DNA from: Methanobacteriota archaeon
GTDB lineage: Archaea; Methanobacteriota; Methanobacteria; Methanobacteriales; Methanobacteriaceae
Direction: 5' to 3'
DNA: 34,306 nucleotides
Assembly (NCBI GenBank): GCA_023434825.1
Contig: JAEYSH010000024.1
Span: 1-34,306, forward strand
A program made the position numbers and the translations under genes. The notes beneath the pieces are model-generated. The model ran no database searches, was not told the origin of the DNA, and worked only from the letters and a program-made list of their open reading frames with translations. This document shows, piece after piece, positions 16,589 through 23,792 of the stretch (the first letter of the stretch is position 1; every line of letters begins with the position of its first letter).

Positions 16589-17884
16589 ATGGTTGCTGTA
16601 AAAAAATTTTTTATAGAAAAACGCTGGGCATTAGTTGCTATATTAATCGGTGTTTTTTGGGGTTTTGGTTCTGCAATATTATGTATAGCCTTTAATCTGG
16701 TTATTTTTGGATTCAATATTATGTATATTGTTTCTCCATTAATTGCGGGTTTTGCTGAAACTTTCATAGCCCGTAGGAGATATGGTAAAAGTACAGGCGC
16801 AATCAGTGCTCTTTTAACTTTCCTATTGATAAATGGGTATGGATGGTTTGGTCCAGGACTTATTTTCCCAAGAGAACCTGCAACACTGAGTTTAATAACT
16901 ATAATTGCAATAATCTTGACCCTTCAAGCCGCATTCCCAACATTAATCAATTATATCCTTATGGTAACTTCAATAGGTATAATTAAAAAATTTATTGGAT
17001 TTTTGCTTTATATACCTTCTAAACTTTTAGGAAGAGTTCCTGTAGAAGAAAAAAAAGAAGAGGAAATTCTTCCATCAACAGATGAAATTTTTCTCAATGA
17101 GTTGCCAGTACCATTACTATCTGTTAATCCATCAATGGAGAAAAATATAATAAAATATGTAGGTATGGTGGGTGGAGAGGCCGTAGCTAAAGAAAAAGAG
17201 GTTGAAGGAAGAGCTTCTAAGCTTACTAAAATCATTGAACCAACACTTTTGGAAGATATGTATTTGGGTGATGCCAGAAAGTTAGCAATTTCCAGAATGC
17301 TTGATGAGGCTAAATCTATTGGAGCTAATAATGTTGTGGATGTTTTGGTTGACTACGTCTCTATGGGTGGTTTACAGGGGACTGCATTAATTGTAACTGC
17401 TATCGGAACTGCTGTTATAGTTGGGGATGAAAATAGCGATTTAGATAGTAATAAACCCGAAAATAACAACATTAGAGAATTAGGCGAAATTGGAAATTCT
17501 AAGATTCATGATAATACAGAGATTGAAACTGGATATCATGAAAGAAGTAGTGTTCTTGAAAATCAAAATAGTTCATCTAAAGGAAACAGAATTAAAATTA
17601 TAGAAAGAGTAGTAGGAAGAGAAGTTGTAGATGAATCTGCAATGGTTGTTGGTAAAGTTAATGATGTTGAACTAAATTTGGATGAAAGAAAAATTGAAGG
17701 AATTCTTTTAAGTAAAAAAGGAGCTTCTAAAAATCTTGGTTTATCTAAAGAAGAATTATTTATTCCTTATGAAGATGTTGAACAATTTGGAGATAGGTTG
17801 ATAATTAGAAAAATTAATTCTGATGGAAGCAGCGACGATGATTATTACAGCTATCTTGAAAGAAAAATAAGGAATATAAACTAG
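16589..17884 (+). CDS. Membrane-anchored YbjQ-PRC fusion protein
   Basis: The 431-residue protein has three parts. Residues 11-145 hold about four or five transmembrane helices, with a basic loop ARRRYGKS near 61-68. Residues 184-279 are a YbjQ domain (YVGMVGGEAVAKEKEVEGRA, then DEAKSIGANNVVDVLVDY and ALIVTAIGTAVIVG). An acidic, Asn/Ser-rich linker (about 280-334) leads to a PRC barrel at 335-408 (VVGREVVDESAMVVGKV, then EELFIPYEDVEQFGDRLIIR). A short hydrophilic tail follows. The PRC domain closely matches the free PRC protein at 18358. This fusion joins a ring-forming YbjQ module, a protein-contact barrel and a membrane domain, and suggests a membrane-tethered scaffold. No enzyme motif is visible. 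Confidence 0.85.
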   Translation: MVAVKKFFIEKRWALVAILIGVFWGFGSAILCIAFNLVIFGFNIMYIVSPLIAGFAETFIARRRYGKSTGAISALLTFLLINGYGWFGPGLIFPREPATLSLITIIAIILTLQAAFPTLINYILMVTSIGIIKKFIGFLLYIPSKLLGRVPVEEKKEEEILPSTDEIFLNELPVPLLSVNPSMEKNIIKYVGMVGGEAVAKEKEVEGRASKLTKIIEPTLLEDMYLGDARKLAISRMLDEAKSIGANNVVDVLVDYVSMGGLQGTALIVTAIGTAVIVGDENSDLDSNKPENNNIRELGEIGNSKIHDNTEIETGYHERSSVLENQNSSSKGNRIKIIERVVGREVVDESAMVVGKVNDVELNLDERKIEGILLSKKGASKNLGLSKEELFIPYEDVEQFGDRLIIRKINSDGSSDDDYYSYLERKIRNIN

Positions 17885-17919
17885 TTTTTATAATAATTGG
17901 ATTTTTGATATTTGGGAAT

Positions 17920-17943
17920 TTATTTATTTTTTCTTTTTATTTA
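17920..17943 (+). terminator. T-rich terminator after the YbjQ-PRC fusion gene
   Basis: T-runs (TTTATTTTTTCTTTTTATTT) begin about 35 bases after the stop. The convergent 52-residue gene ends at 17992. Confidence 0.45.
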
Positions 17944-17991
17944 TTTAATGTAAAAAATAAGAAATATGGATATTTAAAGTTATAATCATTA

Positions 17992-18150
17992 TTATTTTGA
18001 TAATAAAACTCCAATACCTCCAAATAACAGTAAGAATACTGATAACCATGCAAACCATATTATTAAACCTGGGAAAAGCAATAAAATAATTCCCAGTATA
18101 ATAGCCCATCCAATCATGGCTCCACCACTTACTTGTTGAACTTCTGCCAT
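17992..18150 (-). CDS. Small two-helix membrane protein (52 aa)
   Basis: A minus-strand ATG with a perfect AAAGGAGGTGA ribosome site encodes MAEVQQVSGG..., 52 residues. There are two hydrophobic helices (about 11-32 and 34-50) with a Pro-Gly break (LFPGLIIWFAWLS), ending LLSK. The Gly/Ile/Leu-rich repeat style recalls half of a DUF308 repeat, though similarity is too weak to assign. It lies between the plus-strand fusion gene and the free PRC gene, on the opposite strand. The ribosome site is the strongest argument that it is real. Confidence 0.7.
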   Translation of the reverse strand: MAEVQQVSGGAMIGWAIILGIILLLFPGLIIWFAWLSVFLLLFGGIGVLLSK

Positions 18151-18357
18151 TTTTTCACCTCCTTTTCAATTTGTATATTTCCATATAGTAATTATTCTAT
18201 TTAAATGTACAATTAGAAATGTATATTAAGTTATTACAACAAAATAAAAGCAAATAGAATTTTAGGGATATATTAACATTGAAACTTAGAAAATTATCAT
18301 TTGGAGCTGATGGTTAAACCAGTTGAATACCCTAAAATCTTAATTAATGGTGATAGA

Positions 18358-18579
18358 ATGCGTTTAAAGGAACAATTAATTGGAAAAGAAGTTGTAGACA
18401 GTTCTGGAATGGTAGTTGGTAAAGTAAAAGATATTGAAATTAATATGGATGAAAATCAAATTGAAACAATTGTTTTAGGGCAAGGAGGAATTTCTGAAAG
18501 TCTGGGTTTATCCAAAGAGGAAAATGTTATCTCTTATGACAGGGTAAAGCAAATTGGAGATAAAATACTTCTTAAATAG
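18358..18579 (+). CDS. Single PRC-barrel domain protein
   Basis: Starting at the ATG at 18358, the 73-residue protein is exactly one PRC barrel (LIGKEVVDSSGMVVGKV, IETIVLGQGG, then VISYDRVKQIGDKILLK). A GGTGA site lies four bases upstream. An ATG at 18310 with a GGAG site would add 16 residues with no PRC homology and is the main alternative. The domain is a near paralogue of the C-terminal domain of the fusion at 16589 (shared EVVD.S.MVVGKV...E.N.DE..IE and LGLSKEE), so one was copied from the other fairly recently. Confidence 0.78.
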   Translation: MRLKEQLIGKEVVDSSGMVVGKVKDIEINMDENQIETIVLGQGGISESLGLSKEENVISYDRVKQIGDKILLK

Positions 18580-18626
18580 AATATCATAATATAAAATTTA
18601 TTTGATTAAAAAATAAGGTGAAATGT

Positions 18627-19043
18627 ATGGCTGATGCTGCTACGGCGATTGCGGATAATATTGTTTGGATAATACTGGCAGTTTTAGCGGCGGTTGTAGT
18701 TATAATCGTTGTTACACAGTGGAAAAAAGTCAGAGAAACACAAAATAATGTAGCTCTTGTTGAAAAACAAGTAGAACTAAAAAAAATATCACTGGTTGAA
18801 AAGGATTTAGAAACTAAAAGAATGATGGAAAACGTTTTGCCAATGCCTGCAGAACAGCAGGAACAACTTGCAAAAATAAGACAGAATACATCAGAAATCA
18901 TGCATAAAGTAGGGTATTTGCACGGCGAAATAAGCGAAAGAGTTGCACTTTTAGAGGCAAAAGCAGAATATGGAAAACTCCAAAAACTAATGAAAGATCT
19001 GGAAAAAAAAGAAACAGATATTGATAAAAAATTAGGAGATTAA
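18627..19043 (+). CDS. Membrane-anchored coiled-coil protein A
   Basis: The 138-residue protein has one N-terminal transmembrane helix (about 12-30, IVWIILAVLAAVVVIIVV) followed by a long charged alpha-helix or coiled coil to the end, with heptad-like Leu/Val spacing and many Lys/Glu. An AAGGTGA site six bases before the ATG at 18627 decides the start; a GTG at 18618 lies inside that site. It is followed two bases later by the gene at 19046, which has the same design, so the two are probably translated together. I do not recognise a named family. A role in a membrane-bound complex is inference. Confidence 0.75.
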   Translation: MADAATAIADNIVWIILAVLAAVVVIIVVTQWKKVRETQNNVALVEKQVELKKISLVEKDLETKRMMENVLPMPAEQQEQLAKIRQNTSEIMHKVGYLHGEISERVALLEAKAEYGKLQKLMKDLEKKETDIDKKLGD

Positions 19044-19045
19044 AT

Positions 19046-19594
19046 ATGACACCACTTGAAATATTTGCAATTATTGTTTTAGCTGGAGCAGTAATAGTTC
19101 TTTTGTATTATTTTTTAAGGGAAATGAACCAAACGGGGAGCGTTGGTTTCGATACATTTAAATCAAGTGTTTCTAATATGGGTAAAGGTGTTTCAGATGC
19201 AGGTAACCGTGTTTCTGAAGGAATTTCTCAACAATATAATAGCAGTAATGTGGAAGGTGAAAGTAGAATGTCTGGCGTAACTGATAGGGTATCTGGAATG
19301 GGTGAAAGTTTAAAAGGAAAAGTTAAAGAAGTACCAATAAATACGGATGCATTTTCCGGGCGAATTGATGAGATTTTGCATAAGCAGAGCGATCAACTAA
19401 TTGAAGACTGGGAACTAGCTACAAAAAACGATATAGGTTCACTTGAAAAGAAATACAGTAAAGTAGCACGAGATATAGATGATCTAGAAAGACGTTTCAA
19501 TGAATTCAGTGGTCACGCTAATAAGAAATTTGACCATATTGAAAAGAGATTGGATGCTTTAGAAGGCAAAGAAGAAACGGAATCATCTGAATAA
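19046..19594 (+). CDS. Membrane-anchored coiled-coil protein B
   Basis: The 182-residue protein has one N-terminal transmembrane helix (about 5-23, EIFAIIVLAGAVIVLLYYF). A Ser/Gly-rich amphipathic stretch of short repeats follows (about 40-90, FKSSVSNMGKGVSDAGNRVSEG), with the VS.MG and VSGMGE units reminiscent of apolipoprotein-like or YtxH-like repeats. A C-terminal coiled coil (about 125-175) follows, with Leu every seven residues. It starts two bases after the stop of protein A, which indicates coupled expression. The pair could form a hetero-oligomer at the inner face of the membrane. No known domain is recognisable with confidence. Confidence 0.72.
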   Translation: MTPLEIFAIIVLAGAVIVLLYYFLREMNQTGSVGFDTFKSSVSNMGKGVSDAGNRVSEGISQQYNSSNVEGESRMSGVTDRVSGMGESLKGKVKEVPINTDAFSGRIDEILHKQSDQLIEDWELATKNDIGSLEKKYSKVARDIDDLERRFNEFSGHANKKFDHIEKRLDALEGKEETESSE

Positions 19595-19597
19595 TTA

Positions 19598-19613
19598 TTT
19601 TTTTTATCATTTT
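19598..19613 (+). terminator. Oligo-T terminator after coiled-coil gene B
   Basis: Eight consecutive T at 19598-19605 plus further T-runs follow the stop by a few bases. The neighbouring gene is convergent. Confidence 0.5.
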
Positions 19614-20429
19614 TTAATTTTTAAAGAATTTAAGTTCAATATTTCCATCATAAATTTCTAGGAAATTATTGAAAGTTTTTCTTGATTCATCTGAAGTCCA
19701 TGAACCGACATTTATAAATGTTTTTTCCTTGTTAATAAAAGAGTTATGTGTATGGCCAAAAACAAGCTTTTCATCAGGTTTCCTACCAATTAAAAGGCTT
19801 GCATATGAATCAATGAATTTATAGATTTTACATATTCTACGCTTATCAGGTACATTCATTATTTCTTTAACTAAATTATCTGCTTCAGTTTTTTTGTTCA
19901 AAAATTTACTCAAATTACTTTCTATACTTGAAAATTGACTTTGAGATACTCCTTTAGAAAGCTTTAATAAATTTTTCAGTATTCCATCTTCTGAATATTC
20001 TCCTAAACACATTTTTTTGCATAGTTCATTATATAAATCAATATTTAATTGATTAAGATTTAAGATAACATCTGGTTCATGTCCATGGATAAAATAGAAT
20101 TTATTCCCGTCTTCTTGAATTCTTAAGGATTTACATACTTTATAGGGGATATTTTCTGCATATTCTTTATATAAATCAAGCATATAATAATCATGGTTAC
20201 CCACAATATAATGAATTTCATCCACATTTAAATTAGAGATTCTTTCAATTATATTGTCGTTTTCTGCTAATATTTGCCCAAGATAACGCTCCCATAAATC
20301 AAAAATATCTCCCAATAAAACAAGGTGATCTATATCTTCAAATTTATATTTATTCAAAAACTCACCTAAGGCTTGAATATTGCAATTTTCATGTCCTAAA
20401 TGTACATCTGAAATAACACAAATTGTCAT
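19614..20429 (-). CDS. Calcineurin-like metallophosphoesterase (LpxH-like)
   Basis: The 271-residue protein carries all the metal-binding motifs of the metallophosphoesterase fold: DxH at residues 8-10 (SDVHLGH), GD at 40-41 (LGDIFDLWE), GNHD at 77-80, HGH at 115-117, and GHTH at 225-228. The LWERY element after the second motif and the helical insert at 120-200 resemble the UDP-2,3-diacylglucosamine hydrolase (LpxH) branch. Archaea lack lipid A, so the substrate must be different and is unknown. The leader lacks a good ribosome site; it may be leaderless or poorly initiated. It is convergent with the coiled-coil pair, with no obvious operon partner. Confidence 0.85.
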   Translation of the reverse strand: MTICVISDVHLGHENCNIQALGEFLNKYKFEDIDHLVLLGDIFDLWERYLGQILAENDNIIERISNLNVDEIHYIVGNHDYYMLDLYKEYAENIPYKVCKSLRIQEDGNKFYFIHGHEPDVILNLNQLNIDLYNELCKKMCLGEYSEDGILKNLLKLSKGVSQSQFSSIESNLSKFLNKKTEADNLVKEIMNVPDKRRICKIYKFIDSYASLLIGRKPDEKLVFGHTHNSFINKEKTFINVGSWTSDESRKTFNNFLEIYDGNIELKFFKN

Positions 20430-20588
20430 TATATTATTATATGAATCCTATCCTTTTATTACTTATGATTTAATTTTCAACTAGACCATTACCACACTTA
20501 GACTCAAACCAAATTTGATGCTAAATGTTCTATTATTTTAACAAATAAAAATATAATATAAATTAAATTTTTAATTTGGATTATTATT

Positions 20589-21224
20589 ATGAAATTTAAG
20601 CCCATTAAAACTAGAAAAAAATTTGGCAGAGAACTTTATTCTATTGGAGAATCTTACTGGATTTATTATAATGGAATAAGATCCATGAAATATATGTATA
20701 AAGCTAAAAGGAACAAGGAGCTTGACTCAAAATTTATTGAAAGGATCATGCTTGCAGTTACTGAAGTAAATAATTGTTGGTTATGCTCATATGCCCACAC
20801 CAAAAAAGCTCTTGAAAAGGGAATGAGTAACGAAGAAATCCAGAAGATCTTGGCAGGAAATATAGATGATGTCCCTGAAGATGAAATAAAAGCAGTATTC
20901 TTTGCACAATATTATGCCAACAGACGAGGAAAACCTACTCTTCAATCATGGCAACATATTGTAGAAATTTATGGAATATCCAAAGCATTAGGCATCCTCG
21001 GTTCAATTCGTACCATTATGATGGGAAATATTTATGGGTTTCCCTGGATTTCTTTTTATAATCGACTTAAAGGTAAACCAGATGAAAGAAGCAGTTTAAA
21101 ATATGAAATTATTATGATTCTAGGATCTATTTTAATACCTATTGCTCTAATTCACGCTTTAATCTCAGATTTACTCAAAAAACCTACAATTAACTTCAAA
21201 AACTTTAAAATAAAGGAGATATAA
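20589..21224 (+). CDS. AhpD-like carboxymuconolactone decarboxylase-family protein with TM tail
   Basis: The 211-residue protein has the AhpD/CMD core at about 45-130. The redox signature is Glu59, Cys63, Cys66 and His70 (TEVNNCWLCSYAH), and it is followed by the helix KALEKGMSNEEIQKIL. This CxxC...H set is that of thiol-active AhpD-like proteins that reduce peroxiredoxins or disulfides. After a linker, residues 175-195 form a hydrophobic helix (IIMILGSILIPIALIHALIS) and a basic tail, so it may be membrane-anchored, which is unusual for the family. In an anaerobe a role in oxidative-stress defence or thiol exchange is plausible. Downstream lies a short degenerate ORF, and no partner gene is evident. 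Confidence 0.78.
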   Translation: MKFKPIKTRKKFGRELYSIGESYWIYYNGIRSMKYMYKAKRNKELDSKFIERIMLAVTEVNNCWLCSYAHTKKALEKGMSNEEIQKILAGNIDDVPEDEIKAVFFAQYYANRRGKPTLQSWQHIVEIYGISKALGILGSIRTIMMGNIYGFPWISFYNRLKGKPDERSSLKYEIIMILGSILIPIALIHALISDLLKKPTINFKNFKIKEI

Positions 21225-21238
21225 TAGAAAAGCATAAA

Positions 21239-21398
21239 ATGCAAAACTTCACATTAAAAGGAAGAGACCACATAGAAAAGCATGAGGAAGATTTAGATAA
21301 AATAGGGAAAATTATAGTGAATTACATCTACTCCGAAATGGCAAAAATTCTATAAAAAAGATACCAACTATCTAATAGGTTACTGCAAAGAAGAATGA
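21239..21398 (+). pseudogene. Probable frameshifted remnant of a small protein
   Basis: A frame from ATG 21239 (MQNFTLKGRDHIEKHEED...) reads for 38 residues and stops at 21355. Another frame continues straight through (PKWQKFYKKDTNYLIGYCKEE, about 21333-21398) with natural composition and its own stop. One shift inside the GTGAATTACATC region would join them into a single ~50-residue protein. An AAGGAGATATA ribosome site lies upstream. I do not recognise the family. It could also be two unrelated short frames. Confidence 0.35.
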
Positions 21399-21431
21399 TA
21401 ATATTTTTAAAATAGAATTGGTGTACCAATC

Positions 21432-21608
21432 ATGAATATAAGTATATTTTGGATATTTGGAATGATTTTAGCGGTTATATGCGGTATAATGGGATTATTG
21501 ATAGGATTATTGATTATTGGAACAATAGGGGCCATAATGGGCGTTATTTTAGGGTTTTTGCTTGGTCTTGGCTTGTGGTATTGTTACATATATGTATTTA
21601 GCTGGTGA
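21432..21608 (+). CDS. Small glycine-rich membrane protein (58 aa)
   Basis: An ATG at 21432 opens a 58-residue frame, MNISIFWIFG..., consisting of two hydrophobic helices with Gly every three or four residues (GIMGLLIGLLIIGTIGAIMG), ending in an aromatic C-terminus (WYCYIYVFSW). A GGTG stretch lies about ten bases upstream, and a TTTTTAAAATA box about 25 bases upstream, so the message may have a very short leader. The Gly zipper pattern fits a membrane-spanning peptide. No family is recognised. Confidence 0.55.
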   Translation: MNISIFWIFGMILAVICGIMGLLIGLLIIGTIGAIMGVILGFLLGLGLWYCYIYVFSW

Positions 21609-21611
21609 AAT

Positions 21612-21716
21612 TTAATTTGTTTTATGCATTAGTTCTTCTTCGAATACAAACAGTCTAACAACTAAAATTAGGAGTATAATAATCAACATTATTCTATCTA
21701 TGTTATATATTGCCAT
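21612..21716 (-). CDS. Possible small membrane peptide (34 aa)
   Basis: A minus-strand frame encodes MAIYNIDRIM... with one hydrophobic helix (about 9-24) and a hydrophilic tail ending KTN. There is no clear ribosome site and no family match, so it may be chance. Confidence 0.22.
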   Translation of the reverse strand: MAIYNIDRIMLIIILLILVVRLFVFEEELMHKTN

Positions 21717-21798
21717 TTCAGTTCTTTTAAACCTTTAATACTGTTTGAAGCATTTAATTCTGTTTTTATCTAATTCTTTCAATATTATAACAAATGTT

Positions 21799-21873
21799 AT
21801 TCATAACTTTTGATAGTTACTGATTCATTTTAACTGACAATTAGGAATTTTTAACCCTAATATCGTTATGAAT
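21799..21873. repeat. Nested inverted repeats that could fold as a three-way junction
   Basis: The outer arms ATTCATAAC (21799-21807) and GTTATGAAT (21865-21873) are a perfect 9-bp pair. They enclose AGTTA/TAACT (21815-21819, 21831-21835) and ATTAGG/CCTAAT (21840-21845, 21856-21861). The stems are short and AT-rich. Confidence 0.35.
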
Positions 21874-21951
21874 GCTATACTGAAATAAATAGAATTTTAA
21901 ATTACAGTCAAAAAGAAGTATTTAAATAATTTTTTTATAAATCAAATTTTT

Positions 21952-21962
21952 AAAATAAAAAA
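21952..21962 (-). terminator. Candidate oligo-T terminator of the por operon
   Basis: A run of A on the plus strand lies 13-23 bases after the minus-strand porF stop, giving oligo-T on the transcript. Confidence 0.4.
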
Positions 21963-21974
21963 TAGTAGGCTTAA

Positions 21975-22406
21975 TCAGTATCTCATGATCATTTTAAGCC
22001 TTTCAAGTTCTTTAGCTACTTTATCACGCTTATCAGAAACCATTTCCTCTGAATCTATACATAATCCGCCAGTAGGACATGTAATAACACAGCGAGGAGT
22101 TTCCTGGTCTATACAAAGATTACACTTTTTTGCAATGCCATTTTCATCCATATGGATTGCTCCAATTGGACAAGCATCCCTGCAAAGACCGCAACCAATA
22201 CAAACATCTTCATCAATTATGATTGCGCCGTCAACTTCTTCAATGGCTTCTTCTGGGCAAATTGTTAAACATGGAGCTCTATCTGGTGCACAGTGTAAGC
22301 AGTGAATCGATACGCCGCTAATAACTCTTATTGCATTTTGAGGACATTCACGTTCGCATTTTGAACATTCCTCGCAAAGTTCCGGCCTTGAAATTAATTC
22401 CTTCAT
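21975..22406 (-). CDS. porF: Pyruvate:ferredoxin oxidoreductase accessory ferredoxin PorF
   Basis: The 143-residue polyferredoxin-like protein has four Cys clusters: CEECSKCERECP (about 16-27), CLHCAPDRAPCLTICP (36-51), CIGCGLCRDACP (68-79) and CNLCIDQETPRCVITCP (95-111). These would bind up to four [4Fe-4S] centres, as in HycB/FdhB-type electron-transfer subunits. The protein ends in a short charged helix. It is the last gene of the porCDABEF operon, 11 bases after porE, with an AGGAGG site. Its likely role is electron transfer to or from the Por complex; in Methanothermobacter PorE and PorF are encoded with the enzyme but are not among the four purified subunits. The name rests on order and similarity of design. 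Confidence 0.82.
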   Translation of the reverse strand: MKELISRPELCEECSKCERECPQNAIRVISGVSIHCLHCAPDRAPCLTICPEEAIEEVDGAIIIDEDVCIGCGLCRDACPIGAIHMDENGIAKKCNLCIDQETPRCVITCPTGGLCIDSEEMVSDKRDKVAKELERLKMIMRY

Positions 22407-22417
22407 TTTTGTGCCTC

Positions 22418-22912
22418 CTATTTAAGAGCATCCTTTGCCCGTGTACCATGTGTCAAAACATTTACCAGTTCTGATTTCTTTTTGGTTTTTTTGTTGATTC
22501 CCGCAATCTTTTCGATGTGTTTTGCCTGCTTTTCAAGTTTCATCTTTTCAGTGTCAATAATTGTAATCGCCCTTTTTGAACATGCCTTAATACACGCTGG
22601 AGTGTCAAGATCAGGACATTGACTACATTTTTGAGCTTTTCGCTCGTGCATTGCAACTGAACCAAATGGACAGATAAGCATACACAGTGAACAGCCTATA
22701 CATTTTTCATAATCTATGCTATCTTCCTGCATTGCTTCGGTTGGGCAGATCCTCATACAAGGAGCATCTTCACAGTGTTGACAGATAATAGGGTAATAAG
22801 AGCCTTCAACTTCTCTAACCATAATGCATGATGTTCCATGAAGTTGTTTGCATGCTTCTTCACAGTCCATACATCCATCGCAAATCTCTGGTTGAATTAG
22901 TATCTTTTCCAA
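22418..22912 (-). CDS. porE: Pyruvate:ferredoxin oxidoreductase accessory ferredoxin PorE
   Basis: The 164-residue protein has the same four-cluster design as PorF: CDGCMDCEEAC (11-21), CQHCEDAPCMRICP (44-57), CIGCSLCMLICP and CSQCPDLDTPACIKAC. A Lys-rich helical tail of about 40 residues follows that PorF lacks. The start is TTG with an AGGGGGC site eight bases upstream. It lies 12 bases after porB. The duplicated design of PorE and PorF suggests they arose from one another. Its job is inferred to be electron relay between Por and the ferredoxin pool or another enzyme. Confidence 0.82.
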   Translation of the reverse strand: MEKILIQPEICDGCMDCEEACKQLHGTSCIMVREVEGSYYPIICQHCEDAPCMRICPTEAMQEDSIDYEKCIGCSLCMLICPFGSVAMHERKAQKCSQCPDLDTPACIKACSKRAITIIDTEKMKLEKQAKHIEKIAGINKKTKKKSELVNVLTHGTRAKDALK

Positions 22913-22924
22913 GACTATTGCCCC

Positions 22925-23791
22925 CTATATTTTAAGTTCTGTGCAGACTTGATTAACGTAATTTTGAATCTTTTCTTTTTCTTCGTCAGCAAGGTGTTTA
23001 AACCGTTTTTGAGCATTTAAGTATTCATTTACAGGTTTTCTTAGAAGAGGTCTGTATGTTACTTTAAACTCACCATCAACAATTTCATATAGAATCCATG
23101 CGCCGGTATCAACAGCTAATCTACCAAGTTCTATGGTTTTTGATGGATCGTAGCCCCATCCTGTTGTACATGGCTGGTGAAGGTGAATATATGCTGGTCC
23201 TTCTGATTCGGCTGCTTTTTTGACTTTCTTCATGAAATCTTCAGGGTATGAAATTGATGCTGTTGCAACATATGGCACTCCGTGAGCTGCCATTATCATT
23301 GGAATGTTTTTCTTTGGCTTATCTTCACCAAAACTTTCTTTTCCGTGTGGTGATGTTGTTGTTGATGCACCATAAGGTGTTGCACCACTTCTTTGAACCC
23401 CTGTGTTCATGTAAGCTTCATTATCGTAACATATGTAAATAATGTTATGTCCCCTTTCCATTGCTCCGGATAATGACTGAAGCCCTATATCTGCAGTTCC
23501 TCCATCTCCAGCAAAGACAACAACGTTAGTGTCGTCTTTTCCCTGGGATTTAAGAGCTCTTTCTACTCCGGAAGCTACAGCAGCAGCATTTTCGAATGCT
23601 ACGTGAATCCATGGAACTTCCCATGCAGATTCAGGATATTGGGAAGTAATAACTTCTAAACATCCTGTTGCAGATACTGCTACGGTGTTTTCACCCAGCA
23701 TTTTAAGTGCAAGTCTCGCTCCTATGGTAGCACCACATCCAGCACAACCTCTGTGCCCAGCTGCGAGAAATTCTTTTTCAGGTACTTCCAT
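22925..23791 (-). CDS. porB: Pyruvate:ferredoxin oxidoreductase subunit beta
   Basis: The 288-residue protein is the thiamine-diphosphate-binding beta subunit. The N-terminal HRGCAGCGATIGARL (about 13-27) holds Cys16 and Cys19, two ligands of the proximal [4Fe-4S] cluster. The TPP/Mg motif reads GDGGTADIGLQSLSGAMERGHNII and ends in YDNEAYMNTG. The segment GVPYVATASISYPEDFMKKV follows. With PorA, PorC and PorD it catalyses the reversible conversion of pyruvate and CoA to acetyl-CoA, CO2 and reduced ferredoxin. In an autotrophic methanogen it mainly runs toward pyruvate. It starts one base after the porA stop, with GAGGAAG inside the porA end as ribosome site. Confidence 0.95.
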   Translation of the reverse strand: MEVPEKEFLAAGHRGCAGCGATIGARLALKMLGENTVAVSATGCLEVITSQYPESAWEVPWIHVAFENAAAVASGVERALKSQGKDDTNVVVFAGDGGTADIGLQSLSGAMERGHNIIYICYDNEAYMNTGVQRSGATPYGASTTTSPHGKESFGEDKPKKNIPMIMAAHGVPYVATASISYPEDFMKKVKKAAESEGPAYIHLHQPCTTGWGYDPSKTIELGRLAVDTGAWILYEIVDGEFKVTYRPLLRKPVNEYLNAQKRFKHLADEEKEKIQNYVNQVCTELKI

Positions 23792-23792
23792 T

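Larger units (their letters stand above)
21609..21974. other. Gene-poor AT-rich spacer between small ORFs and the por operon
   Basis: This 366-base spacer contains no strong gene. It holds one weak minus-strand frame (21612-21716), a nested set of inverted repeats at 21799-21873, and the terminator of the por operon (about 21952-21962). Confidence 0.6.

Noticed and set aside
18301..18357. N-terminal extension of the single PRC-barrel gene from TTG 18301 or ATG 18310
   Set aside because: The added residues have no PRC similarity, and the ATG at 18358 has its own GGTGA site. ATG 18310 remains possible.
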